The notes under the pieces are model-generated. The model had not been told where the DNA came from and ran no database searches. It worked only from the letters and a program-made list of their open reading frames with translations. Source: Nitrospiraceae bacterium (GTDB lineage Bacteria > Nitrospirota > Nitrospiria > Nitrospirales > Nitrospiraceae). From it: a stretch of 41,148 bases of DNA. Location of the stretch: contig JABFSG010000077.1 of assembly GCA_013140715.1 (NCBI GenBank), positions 1 to 41,148 of the forward strand, read 5' to 3'. Position 1 is the stretch's first letter, and every line of letters begins with the position of its first letter. Made by a program: the position numbers and the translations under genes. Below, one piece after another: positions 1 through 7,555 of the stretch.

Positions 1-64
1 GGATGTAGAGGCGTGCTTGCTCATCGATCTTATCCGGTTGCAATACGGTCACAAGTTTCGGCAT
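1..64 (-). CDS. N-terminal fragment of an unrecognised protein (runs off the left edge)
   Basis: An ATG at 62-64 opens a minus-strand frame that stays open to the window edge, giving 21 residues that begin MPKLVTVLQPDKIDEQARLY. A G-rich Shine-Dalgarno-like run (GGTGGGGGACT) lies about 5-13 nt upstream. The fragment is too short to assign a family. It would be the next gene downstream of the HD-GYP gene, after a 464-nt gap, so it probably has its own promoter. Confidence 0.45.
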   Translation of the reverse strand, partial: MPKLVTVLQPDKIDEQARLYI

Positions 65-528
65 CGTTGAGTCCCCCACCACAAAGGCTACCTGCCTTCT
101 CATACTCGAGAAGTCAAGGCAGCAAGGCGGCGGCATCATACCATCCTTCCACCGCCTGTTGCATGAAGGAGTAACAGGAAATATCGACATTCGGCCGGGC
201 CTGATGTCTCCCACTCCCGGTCGGTGCCCACAAAAGATGTGCATGGCTTGTGGACAACCATGTGGATGAGCGGCCAATACTATGCAGCACCACAGCACCT
301 CGCACATTGCCCAATCGATAGGCAACACAATCCATGCAATTTCATCGAGATACGATTTGCGCTGAGAATCTTATGAGGCTGGGAGAGCAGTTTCTACACG
401 GACTGGAAGGGGTTTTTACGATGTGGCGCACAGAAGTGTGCACAAAACAGGCAAACGGCGAGTGGCATAAGGCGAGGGAAAGACATTCCCTCCGCGATTG
501 CACCGGAGACGCTCATACATATTCTGGG
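65..528. other. Intergenic region, no gene supported
   Basis: This 464-nt gap separates the end of the chemosensory operon from the next minus-strand gene. Short open frames exist on both strands, but none has a convincing ribosome binding site or protein-like sequence. It holds the end-of-operon hairpin at 472-495 and a short DNA palindrome around 242-262 (CATGG...CCATG). I see no convincing promoter for the downstream gene. Confidence 0.5.
472..495 (-). terminator. Possible end-of-operon hairpin (no T-tract)
   Basis: GAGGGAA at 474-480 and TTCCCTC at 486-492 form a 7-bp stem with a 5-nt loop. GCG/CGC flanks extend it with one bulge. It lies about 35 nt past the stop codon of the HD-GYP gene. 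No T-run follows on the minus strand, so it is at best a Rho-type or 3'-end-stabilising hairpin. Confidence 0.35.
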
Positions 529-2613
529 TTAGACCGGCAGGATGTCGCTAATGGCCGACCGTTCAACGCGTCCGATGTTACTCCACTGCTCCGCCATCGG
601 AATCAAGGCATGCACCCTCGTTTCTACCGTTCCCAGTCGCTGCGCCAGGGTCGAGGTTTTTCGGTAGGCCGAGACCATGAGAAACGAACGCAGTCCTTGT
701 AAAAACATTGTAATCATCGTTGCCTGCACATGGCTGGCCAAATCGTAGAGCGACTCGACTTGTTCGAGAATCGGGTCAAGTTGAGACGAGGTCACGAAAT
801 CCGTCGCGCCTTGAGCGCGTAAATTTGCCAGAGCGGAACTGATGATCGGAACCCGCCGACGGACTTCTTGAAGGAATTGGTCGTCGAGCTGGTCGAGCTC
901 AGTCAAGATGCGCCCGACACCTGCGACATCGAGACGATCGGCTTCCTGCTCTGCTCGCTGGATCACAGCCTCAAGCACATCACGAGCCGGCTGCATCGAT
1001 CGGGCACGAGCCTGCTGCAAGTCCCGAAGGGCGTGAATGAGCGGGACGCTGGTACTCACGGTAAGGGGAACCTGTAACCGGGGAATCTCAGGCTGTTCGA
1101 CTCTGACGGCAGGAAGATTCTGCGGAGTTTCACGTGCCGTTTCCACAGGAGGAGCAGCAGTTCTAACCGGTTCGATCGCTGTATTACCTGCTAAACGGCG
1201 CACGGCCAGAGTGATCCGATCCAACCCATCCTGAAGCGATTGAAGCGCTGCCGTCACCTCATGCGGTTCCTGTTGTTCCACATCGTGGAGAATCGAAAGC
1301 AGATTCGAAGCCATCTGCTCGATGGTTCGAAGCTGCGCGGTCGACGCAGATTTGGCGAGATTCGTAATGCCGTGCAAGAGAATCACGTGCAGCTTCGGGC
1401 GCACCGTTCCGTTGGCCCCTGCAGCGATCTGTTTCACCGCCATCTGAATTTGCGCGAGCCATTGATGAGCCTCAAGTGCGAATAACCCGATCACTTCTTT
1501 GTCAAAACTGGCATCCGAAAACTCTGGCACTGGAGGGAGATCTATCCGTCGACGTTCACTGGACTGCGACGCAGTCCCCTCTCCAGGCATAGAACTTCTG
1601 GACTCGACCGCTCCCTGAATCGCGCTCGCAAGAGCGTCCAACCCTTCCAAGAGCGATGTGAACTGATCCGAAGCAGAAGGGACGAGATCGGATGTTTTGA
1701 CACGCGCCTCCTCTGAGGGAAAAGAAATAAGTACGTCGTCCGGAGGTGCAAGTGTTTCAATGATCGACAGAAGCGGGGTGAGGCGCAGATCGATTTGCCG
1801 CCCCTCTTGGCCGCAGGTTTCATCGCCTTCGACCCACACGACTGGACGAAGTGGATAGCGGGTATTGATGCGAATGACCGTGCCGACTTCACCAGTGCTC
1901 AATCGCACAGAAGTTCCTAACGGATAGGCCGACAGTTGTTCGACCAAGGCTTTGACGATCTCGCGAGGGAATGCCGTCCGCTCCGCCACCAGCAGCTCCC
2001 GCACCGCTTCATGTGGCACGAACCGACGACGATAGGTACGCGGGCTCACGAGGGCATCGAAAATATCCACCACACCGATGACTTGGGCAAACTCCCCGAT
2101 CTGACGCCCCTTTAACTTTTTTGGATACCCCTGTCCGTTCCACCGCTCATGCGCCTGGCTTATCACCTCTGCCAGCCAGTCATACTTTGGACCAGCCTGC
2201 CGAATCGCTTGGCAGCCAAGTTCAGGATGTTGCTCTATGAGCGCACGTTCATCCTGCGTCAACCGGCCTGACTTCGTGATCAGCGACTGCGGCACGGCAA
2301 AGAGACCGATGTCGTGCAGAAGGCCCGCAAAAGTCAGTCGCTCCAGTTCATTCCCGTGATATCCCAACCCGAGAGCGACCTTTGTCGCCAGAATGCCGAC
2401 GTTCACCAGATTGGTGATCAAAGGCGAACCTGCAGAACCCCTCATAACTTGAACGAGCAACTGATCGCTTTCCTTCACCGCCTCTGCAATCCCTGTCGCC
2501 AGAATGGACAAGGATTCCAAGTTGAGCGGCTCTTGCCGCTGGACGGCAAGAGCCACTCCGGTCAGTTCATCCTGTGCATGACGATACCAGTCTGTCATAT
2601 CTCGTTCGCTCAT
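529..2613 (-). CDS. HD-GYP domain protein with degenerate active site, His-less Hpt-like domain and novel C-terminal module
   Basis: 694 aa. Residues 55-225 are an HD-GYP domain, a family that hydrolyses c-di-GMP: LLHDIGL (H100, D101), HP at 129-130, AHERWNGQGYP (H155, E156, GYP 162-164) and VVDIFDAL (D183). Several canonical residues are replaced: the first metal His is N68, the Lys of HDxGK is L104, the first His of HHE is A154, and the Asp before G is N159. Activity is therefore doubtful and it may only bind the nucleotide. Residues 370-475 resemble an Hpt four-helix domain, but the phosphoacceptor position is T417. Residues 525-694 form a helical module that is 21/58 identical at its end to the 315-aa protein at 4179-5126. 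The gene is last in the chemosensory cluster, 152 nt after the ATPase gene. The start at 2613 has only a weak Shine-Dalgarno, and M6 is an alternative. Confidence 0.85.
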   Translation of the reverse strand: MSERDMTDWYRHAQDELTGVALAVQRQEPLNLESLSILATGIAEAVKESDQLLVQVMRGSAGSPLITNLVNVGILATKVALGLGYHGNELERLTFAGLLHDIGLFAVPQSLITKSGRLTQDERALIEQHPELGCQAIRQAGPKYDWLAEVISQAHERWNGQGYPKKLKGRQIGEFAQVIGVVDIFDALVSPRTYRRRFVPHEAVRELLVAERTAFPREIVKALVEQLSAYPLGTSVRLSTGEVGTVIRINTRYPLRPVVWVEGDETCGQEGRQIDLRLTPLLSIIETLAPPDDVLISFPSEEARVKTSDLVPSASDQFTSLLEGLDALASAIQGAVESRSSMPGEGTASQSSERRRIDLPPVPEFSDASFDKEVIGLFALEAHQWLAQIQMAVKQIAAGANGTVRPKLHVILLHGITNLAKSASTAQLRTIEQMASNLLSILHDVEQQEPHEVTAALQSLQDGLDRITLAVRRLAGNTAIEPVRTAAPPVETARETPQNLPAVRVEQPEIPRLQVPLTVSTSVPLIHALRDLQQARARSMQPARDVLEAVIQRAEQEADRLDVAGVGRILTELDQLDDQFLQEVRRRVPIISSALANLRAQGATDFVTSSQLDPILEQVESLYDLASHVQATMITMFLQGLRSFLMVSAYRKTSTLAQRLGTVETRVHALIPMAEQWSNIGRVERSAISDILPV

Positions 2614-2765
2614 ACCCTGCAGTCGTCCTCGCGAAACATTCGATCAGCCATTCAATAGCCTGCTCAACCCACCGAACAGCTGATCCTTAATCTGTGAAAC
2701 CAGTTCCATCAATCCGGCACAGAAGTATCGGCCGTGCCGGGATCTTCTCAAAAACCACGAGACGG

Positions 2766-4103
2766 CTATCCCCGAGACTCGTTCAGTTTCATATAGGTGC
2801 CCCGCCAAAATGTTTTGAGCTCCCGTTCCATCTGAAGGAGGGACTCAAACACCTGCACCCGCTGCGATGCACGCTCTGCATCAGGGAAGCTCACTCCTAA
2901 AACCTTGGTTTTTTCTTGTTCGACAGCAAACGCTCGCTCCAACGTCCTTACTCGTGCGGCAACTTGTTCACCCATGGACTCAAGTTTCTCTACCCGATCG
3001 GCAGCGCTAAAAGTCTCCGTGAGTTTCTTCTTCAGCAGGGCAACCTGCTCTCGCTCCTCTGCCAACATCGATTCAAGTTCCTCGACACGGCCCAACTCCT
3101 TTTCGAGTTGTGCCACCCGCTCTACACTGCGCATCGCACGATCTCGCTCGACCCGGAGTTCTTCCACTATCGGCACCAATCCTGCGATCGACCGCCGATA
3201 GGCTTCTACTTCCTCGTCGCTCATACGCGTGCTGCGATTTGACTCGATGGATTCGGTCGCCTCCTCGACACGCATCACTGCTGGCGCGGACGCATCTTTG
3301 ACCTGCCCAATCCGTTGGACGAGCCGGTCATCGACCTGCGAAGCCTCTTCTATCGCTCCGGCAAAGAGACTTTGATCGCACAGGGCATTGATCAGCCGCC
3401 CAATCCCCTTACTTTGTTCGTAAATGATTGCTATCGCCTCTTTCGTAAATATATCGGTCCGATCTGTGGCAGCTTCCATACGAGCGGTAATATACGCCGT
3501 TGTCTCCTCTGCCGTGAAGGGGCCCAGATGCGCGCGCACCGCAATCCGTTGGTTCAACTGTGGGATGTCCATAACACGATCTCGCAATTCCGGCTGGCCG
3601 ATCAGTACGACGGTCAATAGGTATCGATCGTTGAGCTGGAAATTCGTCAGCAATCGAAGTTCCTCGAACCCATTGCTGCTTTCAATCGATTGGGCTTCGT
3701 CCACCACCAGCACCGAACTGATCCCCCGCTGCTCATTCAATTGCAAACGTTCATTCAGCGTTTGCAAACGCGCTGCCTTCGATTGCCCGAGGCCGAGTCC
3801 AAACTGCGACAAGACCTCTTCCAACAACTCGGAGGGAGACAACGCAGGATTTGCAACGAGCGCGACATCGTACCCGTCAGGCGGCAGTCCGAGGATTAAA
3901 CGACGACTCAACAGCGTCTTCCCGCACCCGATGTCACCCGTGAGCAAGAGCATGCCTTTGCGGGTTTGAATTCCATGGCTTAACCATCTGAGCGCCGTAT
4001 CATGTTGAGTGCAGGGGACATAGAATCGTGGATCCGGCACATTGTCGAACGGAAGAGCCCGGAGTCCCCAATATCGCCTATAGTCGCCTGCTGACTTCAT
4101 CAT
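2766..4103 (-). CDS. ExeA/GspA-type AAA ATPase with C-terminal 31-residue-repeat coiled coil
   Basis: 445 aa. Residues 8-265 match the ExeA/GspA-like AAA family: N-terminal FYVPCTQHDTALRWL, Walker A GDIGCGKT (56-63), Walker B VLVVDEAQ (131-138) and a LIGQPEL motif (168-174). ExeA relatives couple ATP hydrolysis to envelope assemblies, and other members serve transposition or pilus systems. Residues 310-435 are coiled coil, with RVxxLE starts at 339, 370, 384 and 415 and spacings of 31, 14 and 31. The tail, including the linker, is homologous to that of the receiver protein at 5182-6489. There is no transmembrane segment and no peptidoglycan-binding domain, unlike classical ExeA. GGAG lies about 8 nt before tandem ATG codons at 4098-4103. 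The context suggests an ATPase output or localisation factor for the chemosensory system, but this is inference. Confidence 0.85.
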   Translation of the reverse strand: MMKSAGDYRRYWGLRALPFDNVPDPRFYVPCTQHDTALRWLSHGIQTRKGMLLLTGDIGCGKTLLSRRLILGLPPDGYDVALVANPALSPSELLEEVLSQFGLGLGQSKAARLQTLNERLQLNEQRGISSVLVVDEAQSIESSNGFEELRLLTNFQLNDRYLLTVVLIGQPELRDRVMDIPQLNQRIAVRAHLGPFTAEETTAYITARMEAATDRTDIFTKEAIAIIYEQSKGIGRLINALCDQSLFAGAIEEASQVDDRLVQRIGQVKDASAPAVMRVEEATESIESNRSTRMSDEEVEAYRRSIAGLVPIVEELRVERDRAMRSVERVAQLEKELGRVEELESMLAEEREQVALLKKKLTETFSAADRVEKLESMGEQVAARVRTLERAFAVEQEKTKVLGVSFPDAERASQRVQVFESLLQMERELKTFWRGTYMKLNESRG

Positions 4104-4178
4104 GTCATCTCCATCGCTCAGAGGTTACGACTCACCGCACACATCAACAAATCTTTGCGCAGGGTTCTGATTCAACCA

Positions 4179-5126
4179 CTACGAGTGGCTGGCGGGGAAC
4201 AACTGATCGATCGCAGCACGTTGGGCCCGACCCTGTTCCACCCACTGACGGATGGCATCGCCCATCGCACAGAGACGCGCTTTCACGGATTCAACCCTGG
4301 TGGAAGCCAGAAGGATATGACGTTGCGCCACCACGACCAACAGACTATGTAGCCCTGTAAAGAACATCATGGCCGACCCTGCATTCACCTGCTGTGCTTC
4401 TGTACGCAGACTTGCGACATCTTGAAGGATGACCTCCAGAACCTTCATGCGCGAAGAAACATCCCGCCCATCCGTCTCAAGCACGCTCATCTTCTTGAAA
4501 ATCTCCGGTACTCGCTCATCGATCGCCTTCAGAAACGACTCTTCCGCTTCGGACACCCGCGCAAGATATCCTTGAATCGCCGTGACATCGATACACTCGA
4601 CACCTGCCTGAACCTGTCCTTCAATCTGCCCGATCAGACTGCGGAGATAGTTACACCCGGATGAAGCATGGGAAAGTTCATTTTTTTGCAATTCATGGAG
4701 CGCCTGCAAAAACTCTCTGGGTGAGAGCCCTGCGCGCGGAACCTCTTCCCTCGCGCCGTTCCCAGCTTCTTCAAAAGAGAGCCCCGTTGCACAAGTCAAG
4801 GCCGTCTGGATTTGTCCCAGCTGTCTACAGAGCGCAAAAAAATCCTGAACGGATAGCGCCATCGATGGGTCTTTCAGGGCTTGCACGAAGGGAACTGCCG
4901 CAAAACTCGCCTCTTTGACGGTGGGAAGATTAATCGTGGCAGCAGACACGCAGAGATTCGTCACTCCGGCCAACATCGTCTCAATCAGTTGTTCATGCCG
5001 TTCCGGCGCAGGCCCCTGTTGTAGCTCGTCGAGAGCGACATGAATGTTCTGAAGCCATTCATGGGCTTCCTCAATAAAGAGGTCGATCAGCTCTTTCTGA
5101 AAATCGTCTGCTGTTTCTGCAGGCAT
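4179..5126 (-). CDS. His-less Hpt-like signalling protein
   Basis: 315 aa. The N-terminal ~110 residues resemble an Hpt domain (LIDLFIEEAHEWLQNIHVAL), but the sequence aligned with HTLKGSA is T56-N-L-C-V-S-A62, so the phosphoacceptor His is missing. The rest is helical. Its last ~60 residues (from MFFTGLHSLLVVVAQR) align without gaps to the end of the HD-GYP protein at 529-2613, with 21/58 identities. Both proteins share the same two-part layout and are paralogues. AGGA lies about 9 nt before the ATG at 5126. There is no signal peptide and it is presumably cytoplasmic. A plausible role is scaffold or decoy binding a receiver or CheA, but no family name is known to me. Confidence 0.75.
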   Translation of the reverse strand: MPAETADDFQKELIDLFIEEAHEWLQNIHVALDELQQGPAPERHEQLIETMLAGVTNLCVSAATINLPTVKEASFAAVPFVQALKDPSMALSVQDFFALCRQLGQIQTALTCATGLSFEEAGNGAREEVPRAGLSPREFLQALHELQKNELSHASSGCNYLRSLIGQIEGQVQAGVECIDVTAIQGYLARVSEAEESFLKAIDERVPEIFKKMSVLETDGRDVSSRMKVLEVILQDVASLRTEAQQVNAGSAMMFFTGLHSLLVVVAQRHILLASTRVESVKARLCAMGDAIRQWVEQGRAQRAAIDQLFPASHS

Positions 5127-5181
5127 GACATCAGTCCTTTATGACAATGACGATCGACCCAAATGGCCGACAGGATCGGGA

Positions 5182-6489
5182 CTATCGCTTGCCGTTCCCC
5201 AGCTGAGAAGCCCATCCAGCGATCTCACCAAGTTTAGTCGCCACCTCTTCAAATCGTTTGGTGGCAAGCCCGGAAGCCTGTTCCGCATCTGATATCCGTC
5301 TCGCCAAAATAGCATTTCGTTCTCGTTCGGCTAACAGCAGAGACTCGAATTCCTGCGCCTTGTGCAAAGCGCGCTCCACCTCGTGGAGACGCCCGCCAAG
5401 GTCTCTATTTTTTTCCTGTTCGGCAGAAAGCGCTTGCTCAAGCATGTCCACTCGTGCGGCAACCCGCTCATGCTCGGCCGCACGACGAGTCAAATCGCTC
5501 GTCCGTTCCCGCTCCTGAACAAGCGCCTCCGACAATTCACGAGAATGGGCTACCGCAACTTCCATCTCAGTCACTTGTTGCGCCAGCTGCATGGCTGCCT
5601 GACGCTCCGCATACAAATTCGCCTCCAACTCTTGGATACGACTCGCGTTCATCTGCTGCTCGGCCAGACGGGTCGCCTGCTGCACATTGGCTTCGCGTTC
5701 TTTCTGAAGAGCTGCCTCCAGCTCCCAAACACGTCTACCCAGGCTATCCGCCGCAGAGGCTTGGTTTTTGGCCTCTACCGTCCGCTCTCGTTCGACCTTG
5801 AGGAGCGACTCAAGGTCTTTTACTCGCGTAGCAACACTGTCCGCCTCTGCAAGTTTATTCTTAAGCTGAGCAGCCTGCTCTCTCTCCCACGCCACCATCG
5901 ACTCAAGTTCCTTGACACGACTAGACGGTCCTTCCAACGGCATGAACCGCTGTGCACCAAGCATTGTTCGATCTCGGTCAACACGCGGCTCTCCTTCAAG
6001 CGGACTCAACCGTGGAACTGCCTGTTGATAGTCCTCCCCCTCACTCATACGCAAACGTTGTATGGACTCGATCGCTTCGATCGTTTTGTCGATAGTCTTC
6101 GCCGCAGGCGTGGCCGCACCTTGCCGTTTTGCCAACAGCTCTAGCACCCGATCCTTGAGAGACGTACCCTGAAACGGTTTTTTCAACACCCCATCCGCAT
6201 GACAGGATTCAGCCTGTTTCGTCACCTCATCGTTCACAATTCCTGAGATCAAGAGCACCGGTGTATTCGCTAGCCCTATGCGCGCTCGCACAAATGCGCA
6301 GACTTCATACCCGCTTTTATCCGGCATAATCACATCGGATACGACCAAGTCCGGCGTCTCTTTGGACAAATAGGCCAAGGCCTCCTCGCCGTTCGCCGCG
6401 AGTGTGACACCAAAACCAGCCTCCGTCAGCAACCGTTCGGCAACTTTCCGGACTGCAATGCTATCGTCGGCAATCAATACATTTGGCAT
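5182..6489 (-). CDS. Response regulator receiver fused to seven 31-residue coiled-coil repeats
   Basis: 435 aa. Residues 1-122 are a CheY-like receiver with D8, D9, phosphoacceptor D52, S82 and K104. A linker (~130-190) leads into seven tandem 31-residue units starting at 191, 222, 253, 284, 315, 346 and 377, each close to RVxxLExxLxxERE. There is no DNA-binding, GGDEF or enzymatic output domain. The linker plus repeats are homologous to the tail of the ATPase at 2766-4103, which suggests the two proteins interact through, or inherited, the same rod. GAAGGAA lies about 8 nt before the ATG at 6489. It is probably phosphorylated by the CheA kinase at 7556-10912; that is inference from context. 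Confidence 0.9.
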   Translation of the reverse strand: MPNVLIADDSIAVRKVAERLLTEAGFGVTLAANGEEALAYLSKETPDLVVSDVIMPDKSGYEVCAFVRARIGLANTPVLLISGIVNDEVTKQAESCHADGVLKKPFQGTSLKDRVLELLAKRQGAATPAAKTIDKTIEAIESIQRLRMSEGEDYQQAVPRLSPLEGEPRVDRDRTMLGAQRFMPLEGPSSRVKELESMVAWEREQAAQLKNKLAEADSVATRVKDLESLLKVERERTVEAKNQASAADSLGRRVWELEAALQKEREANVQQATRLAEQQMNASRIQELEANLYAERQAAMQLAQQVTEMEVAVAHSRELSEALVQERERTSDLTRRAAEHERVAARVDMLEQALSAEQEKNRDLGGRLHEVERALHKAQEFESLLLAERERNAILARRISDAEQASGLATKRFEEVATKLGEIAGWASQLGNGKR

Positions 6490-6512
6490 GGCTAATTCCT
6501 TCCCCGATATCC

Positions 6513-6980
6513 TTAATGTCTGGCTACATCCTGTCTTATCTGGCCAAGTCGCTGCAAAGCCACAATGGCCACATCGTTTCCGCCTATCGTAATCGAACCC
6601 AACGTTTCGATATCGCCTCTGCCGGTCTGTCGAATCGCCGCTGCGTCCACAGTCTCAAGAGTCGGCACCTCGGCATCGATGCAGATGGCCATCGGTCCAT
6701 CCAGGTGACGGGCTGTCAGACACAGCAACGGCTCTCCCAGAGGTTGGCAGTTCAACCTGGTCGCTAAATCGTAGACCGGCATCACCAGATTGTCGCGTTT
6801 CAGCATGGCCTGCACAAACGGCGTGCGACTAGGAACCGGTATGCTCGGAACCCAAGGCGATATCCCCCCCACATCCTCAGTCCGAGCAGCCAGTTTTATC
6901 CCGCCAACCGAAAAGAAGAGCATATTCCATGATCGTTTCGTAACTTGAGCCTGCTGCTGCCCATGAGCCGCCCTTAACAT
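6513..6980 (-). CDS. CheW-like protein (divergent)
   Basis: 155 aa. The beta-rich pattern resembles CheW: LFFSVGGIKLAARTEDVGGI, then VPSRTPFVQAMLKRDNLVMPVYDLATRL, which corresponds to the usual GV-NLRG-IPV-DL segment, and a C-terminal VAIVALQRLGQI. CheW proteins bridge receptors and CheA. It starts 7 nt inside the preceding CheW-like gene, indicating translational coupling. It is considerably more divergent than the CheW at 12883-13407, so it may be specialised for a different partner. The N-terminal ~18 residues before MLFFSV look poorly conserved, and that Met is an alternative start. Confidence 0.7.
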   Translation of the reverse strand: MLRAAHGQQQAQVTKRSWNMLFFSVGGIKLAARTEDVGGISPWVPSIPVPSRTPFVQAMLKRDNLVMPVYDLATRLNCQPLGEPLLCLTARHLDGPMAICIDAEVPTLETVDAAAIRQTGRGDIETLGSITIGGNDVAIVALQRLGQIRQDVARH

Positions 6981-7492
6981 GGTCCACCGACTGCAGCTGA
7001 AGTCGCCAGAAAGATCTGCTCAGGCTGCGCTACAGAAACAAGCGCGGCAGCAGCTACTCCACCCAGTGCCCACGACGGATTCAAGATCAATACAAGCTGG
7101 TCCTGATACAGCAACATCCCGGCAAACCAATTTCGTTCATCGCACTGAAACTGTAAGGGCAATGGAAAACAATCCTTCCGTTCTACGTCTGCCAAACCGA
7201 CAACCTGCGTAACACGAACCGCACCGTGAGAGTGGCCGTTAGAGTACAGCACGGTCCTCATGTCAGGACCGGACAGGTCGGCAATCAAGAGTAGCCGTTG
7301 AGCAAGATCGATCGATGGGTAGACGTTTCCCGCAGCCGTCATAGCCTGCTCATCGCCGGTTTCGTCTTTCGTGAGAACGCCACGAACTCCATCCGCGGGC
7401 AAAGCCATGCAGCTGGCACCCAGACGCACGATCAAAAAGCTGGCGGTCTCTACCGACATATTCGTCGAGTGATTCCGACCTCGTAAACTCAT
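6974..7492 (-). CDS. CheW-like protein (divergent)
   Basis: 172 aa. It follows the CheW pattern loosely: SFLIVRLGASCMALPADGVRGVL at 18-40, VYPSIDLAQRLL, RTVLYSNGHSHGAVRVTQVVGL and a final LVLILNPSWAL. It lacks a clear NLRG motif. It follows the CheA gene after about 63 nt and overlaps the next CheW-like gene by 7 nt. The ATG at 7492 has a weak AGGATG upstream, and M12 (MSVETASFL) is an alternative. Together with the neighbouring paralogue it could provide the CheA docking surface for receptors other than the one encoded here. Confidence 0.65.
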   Translation of the reverse strand: MSLRGRNHSTNMSVETASFLIVRLGASCMALPADGVRGVLTKDETGDEQAMTAAGNVYPSIDLAQRLLLIADLSGPDMRTVLYSNGHSHGAVRVTQVVGLADVERKDCFPLPLQFQCDERNWFAGMLLYQDQLVLILNPSWALGGVAAAALVSVAQPEQIFLATSAAVGGPC

Positions 7493-7555
7493 AGTCGATA
7501 CATCCTATTCGACAATCCGCGCCAGGGACTCCCCAAGCATCGGTTGTCAGCGGAC

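Noticed and set aside
242-262. CATGG...CCATG palindrome
   Set aside because: A two-base centre makes a poor RNA hairpin and nothing in context marks it as an operator.
334-702. Plus-strand open frame of 122 codons overlapping the end of the HD-GYP gene
   Set aside because: It overlaps a well-supported gene by ~170 nt, has no ribosome binding site and no protein-like pattern.
5362-6144. Plus-strand open frame of 260 codons
   Set aside because: It is antisense to the receiver-coiled-coil gene; the repetitive codons of the coiled coil keep the opposite strand open by chance.
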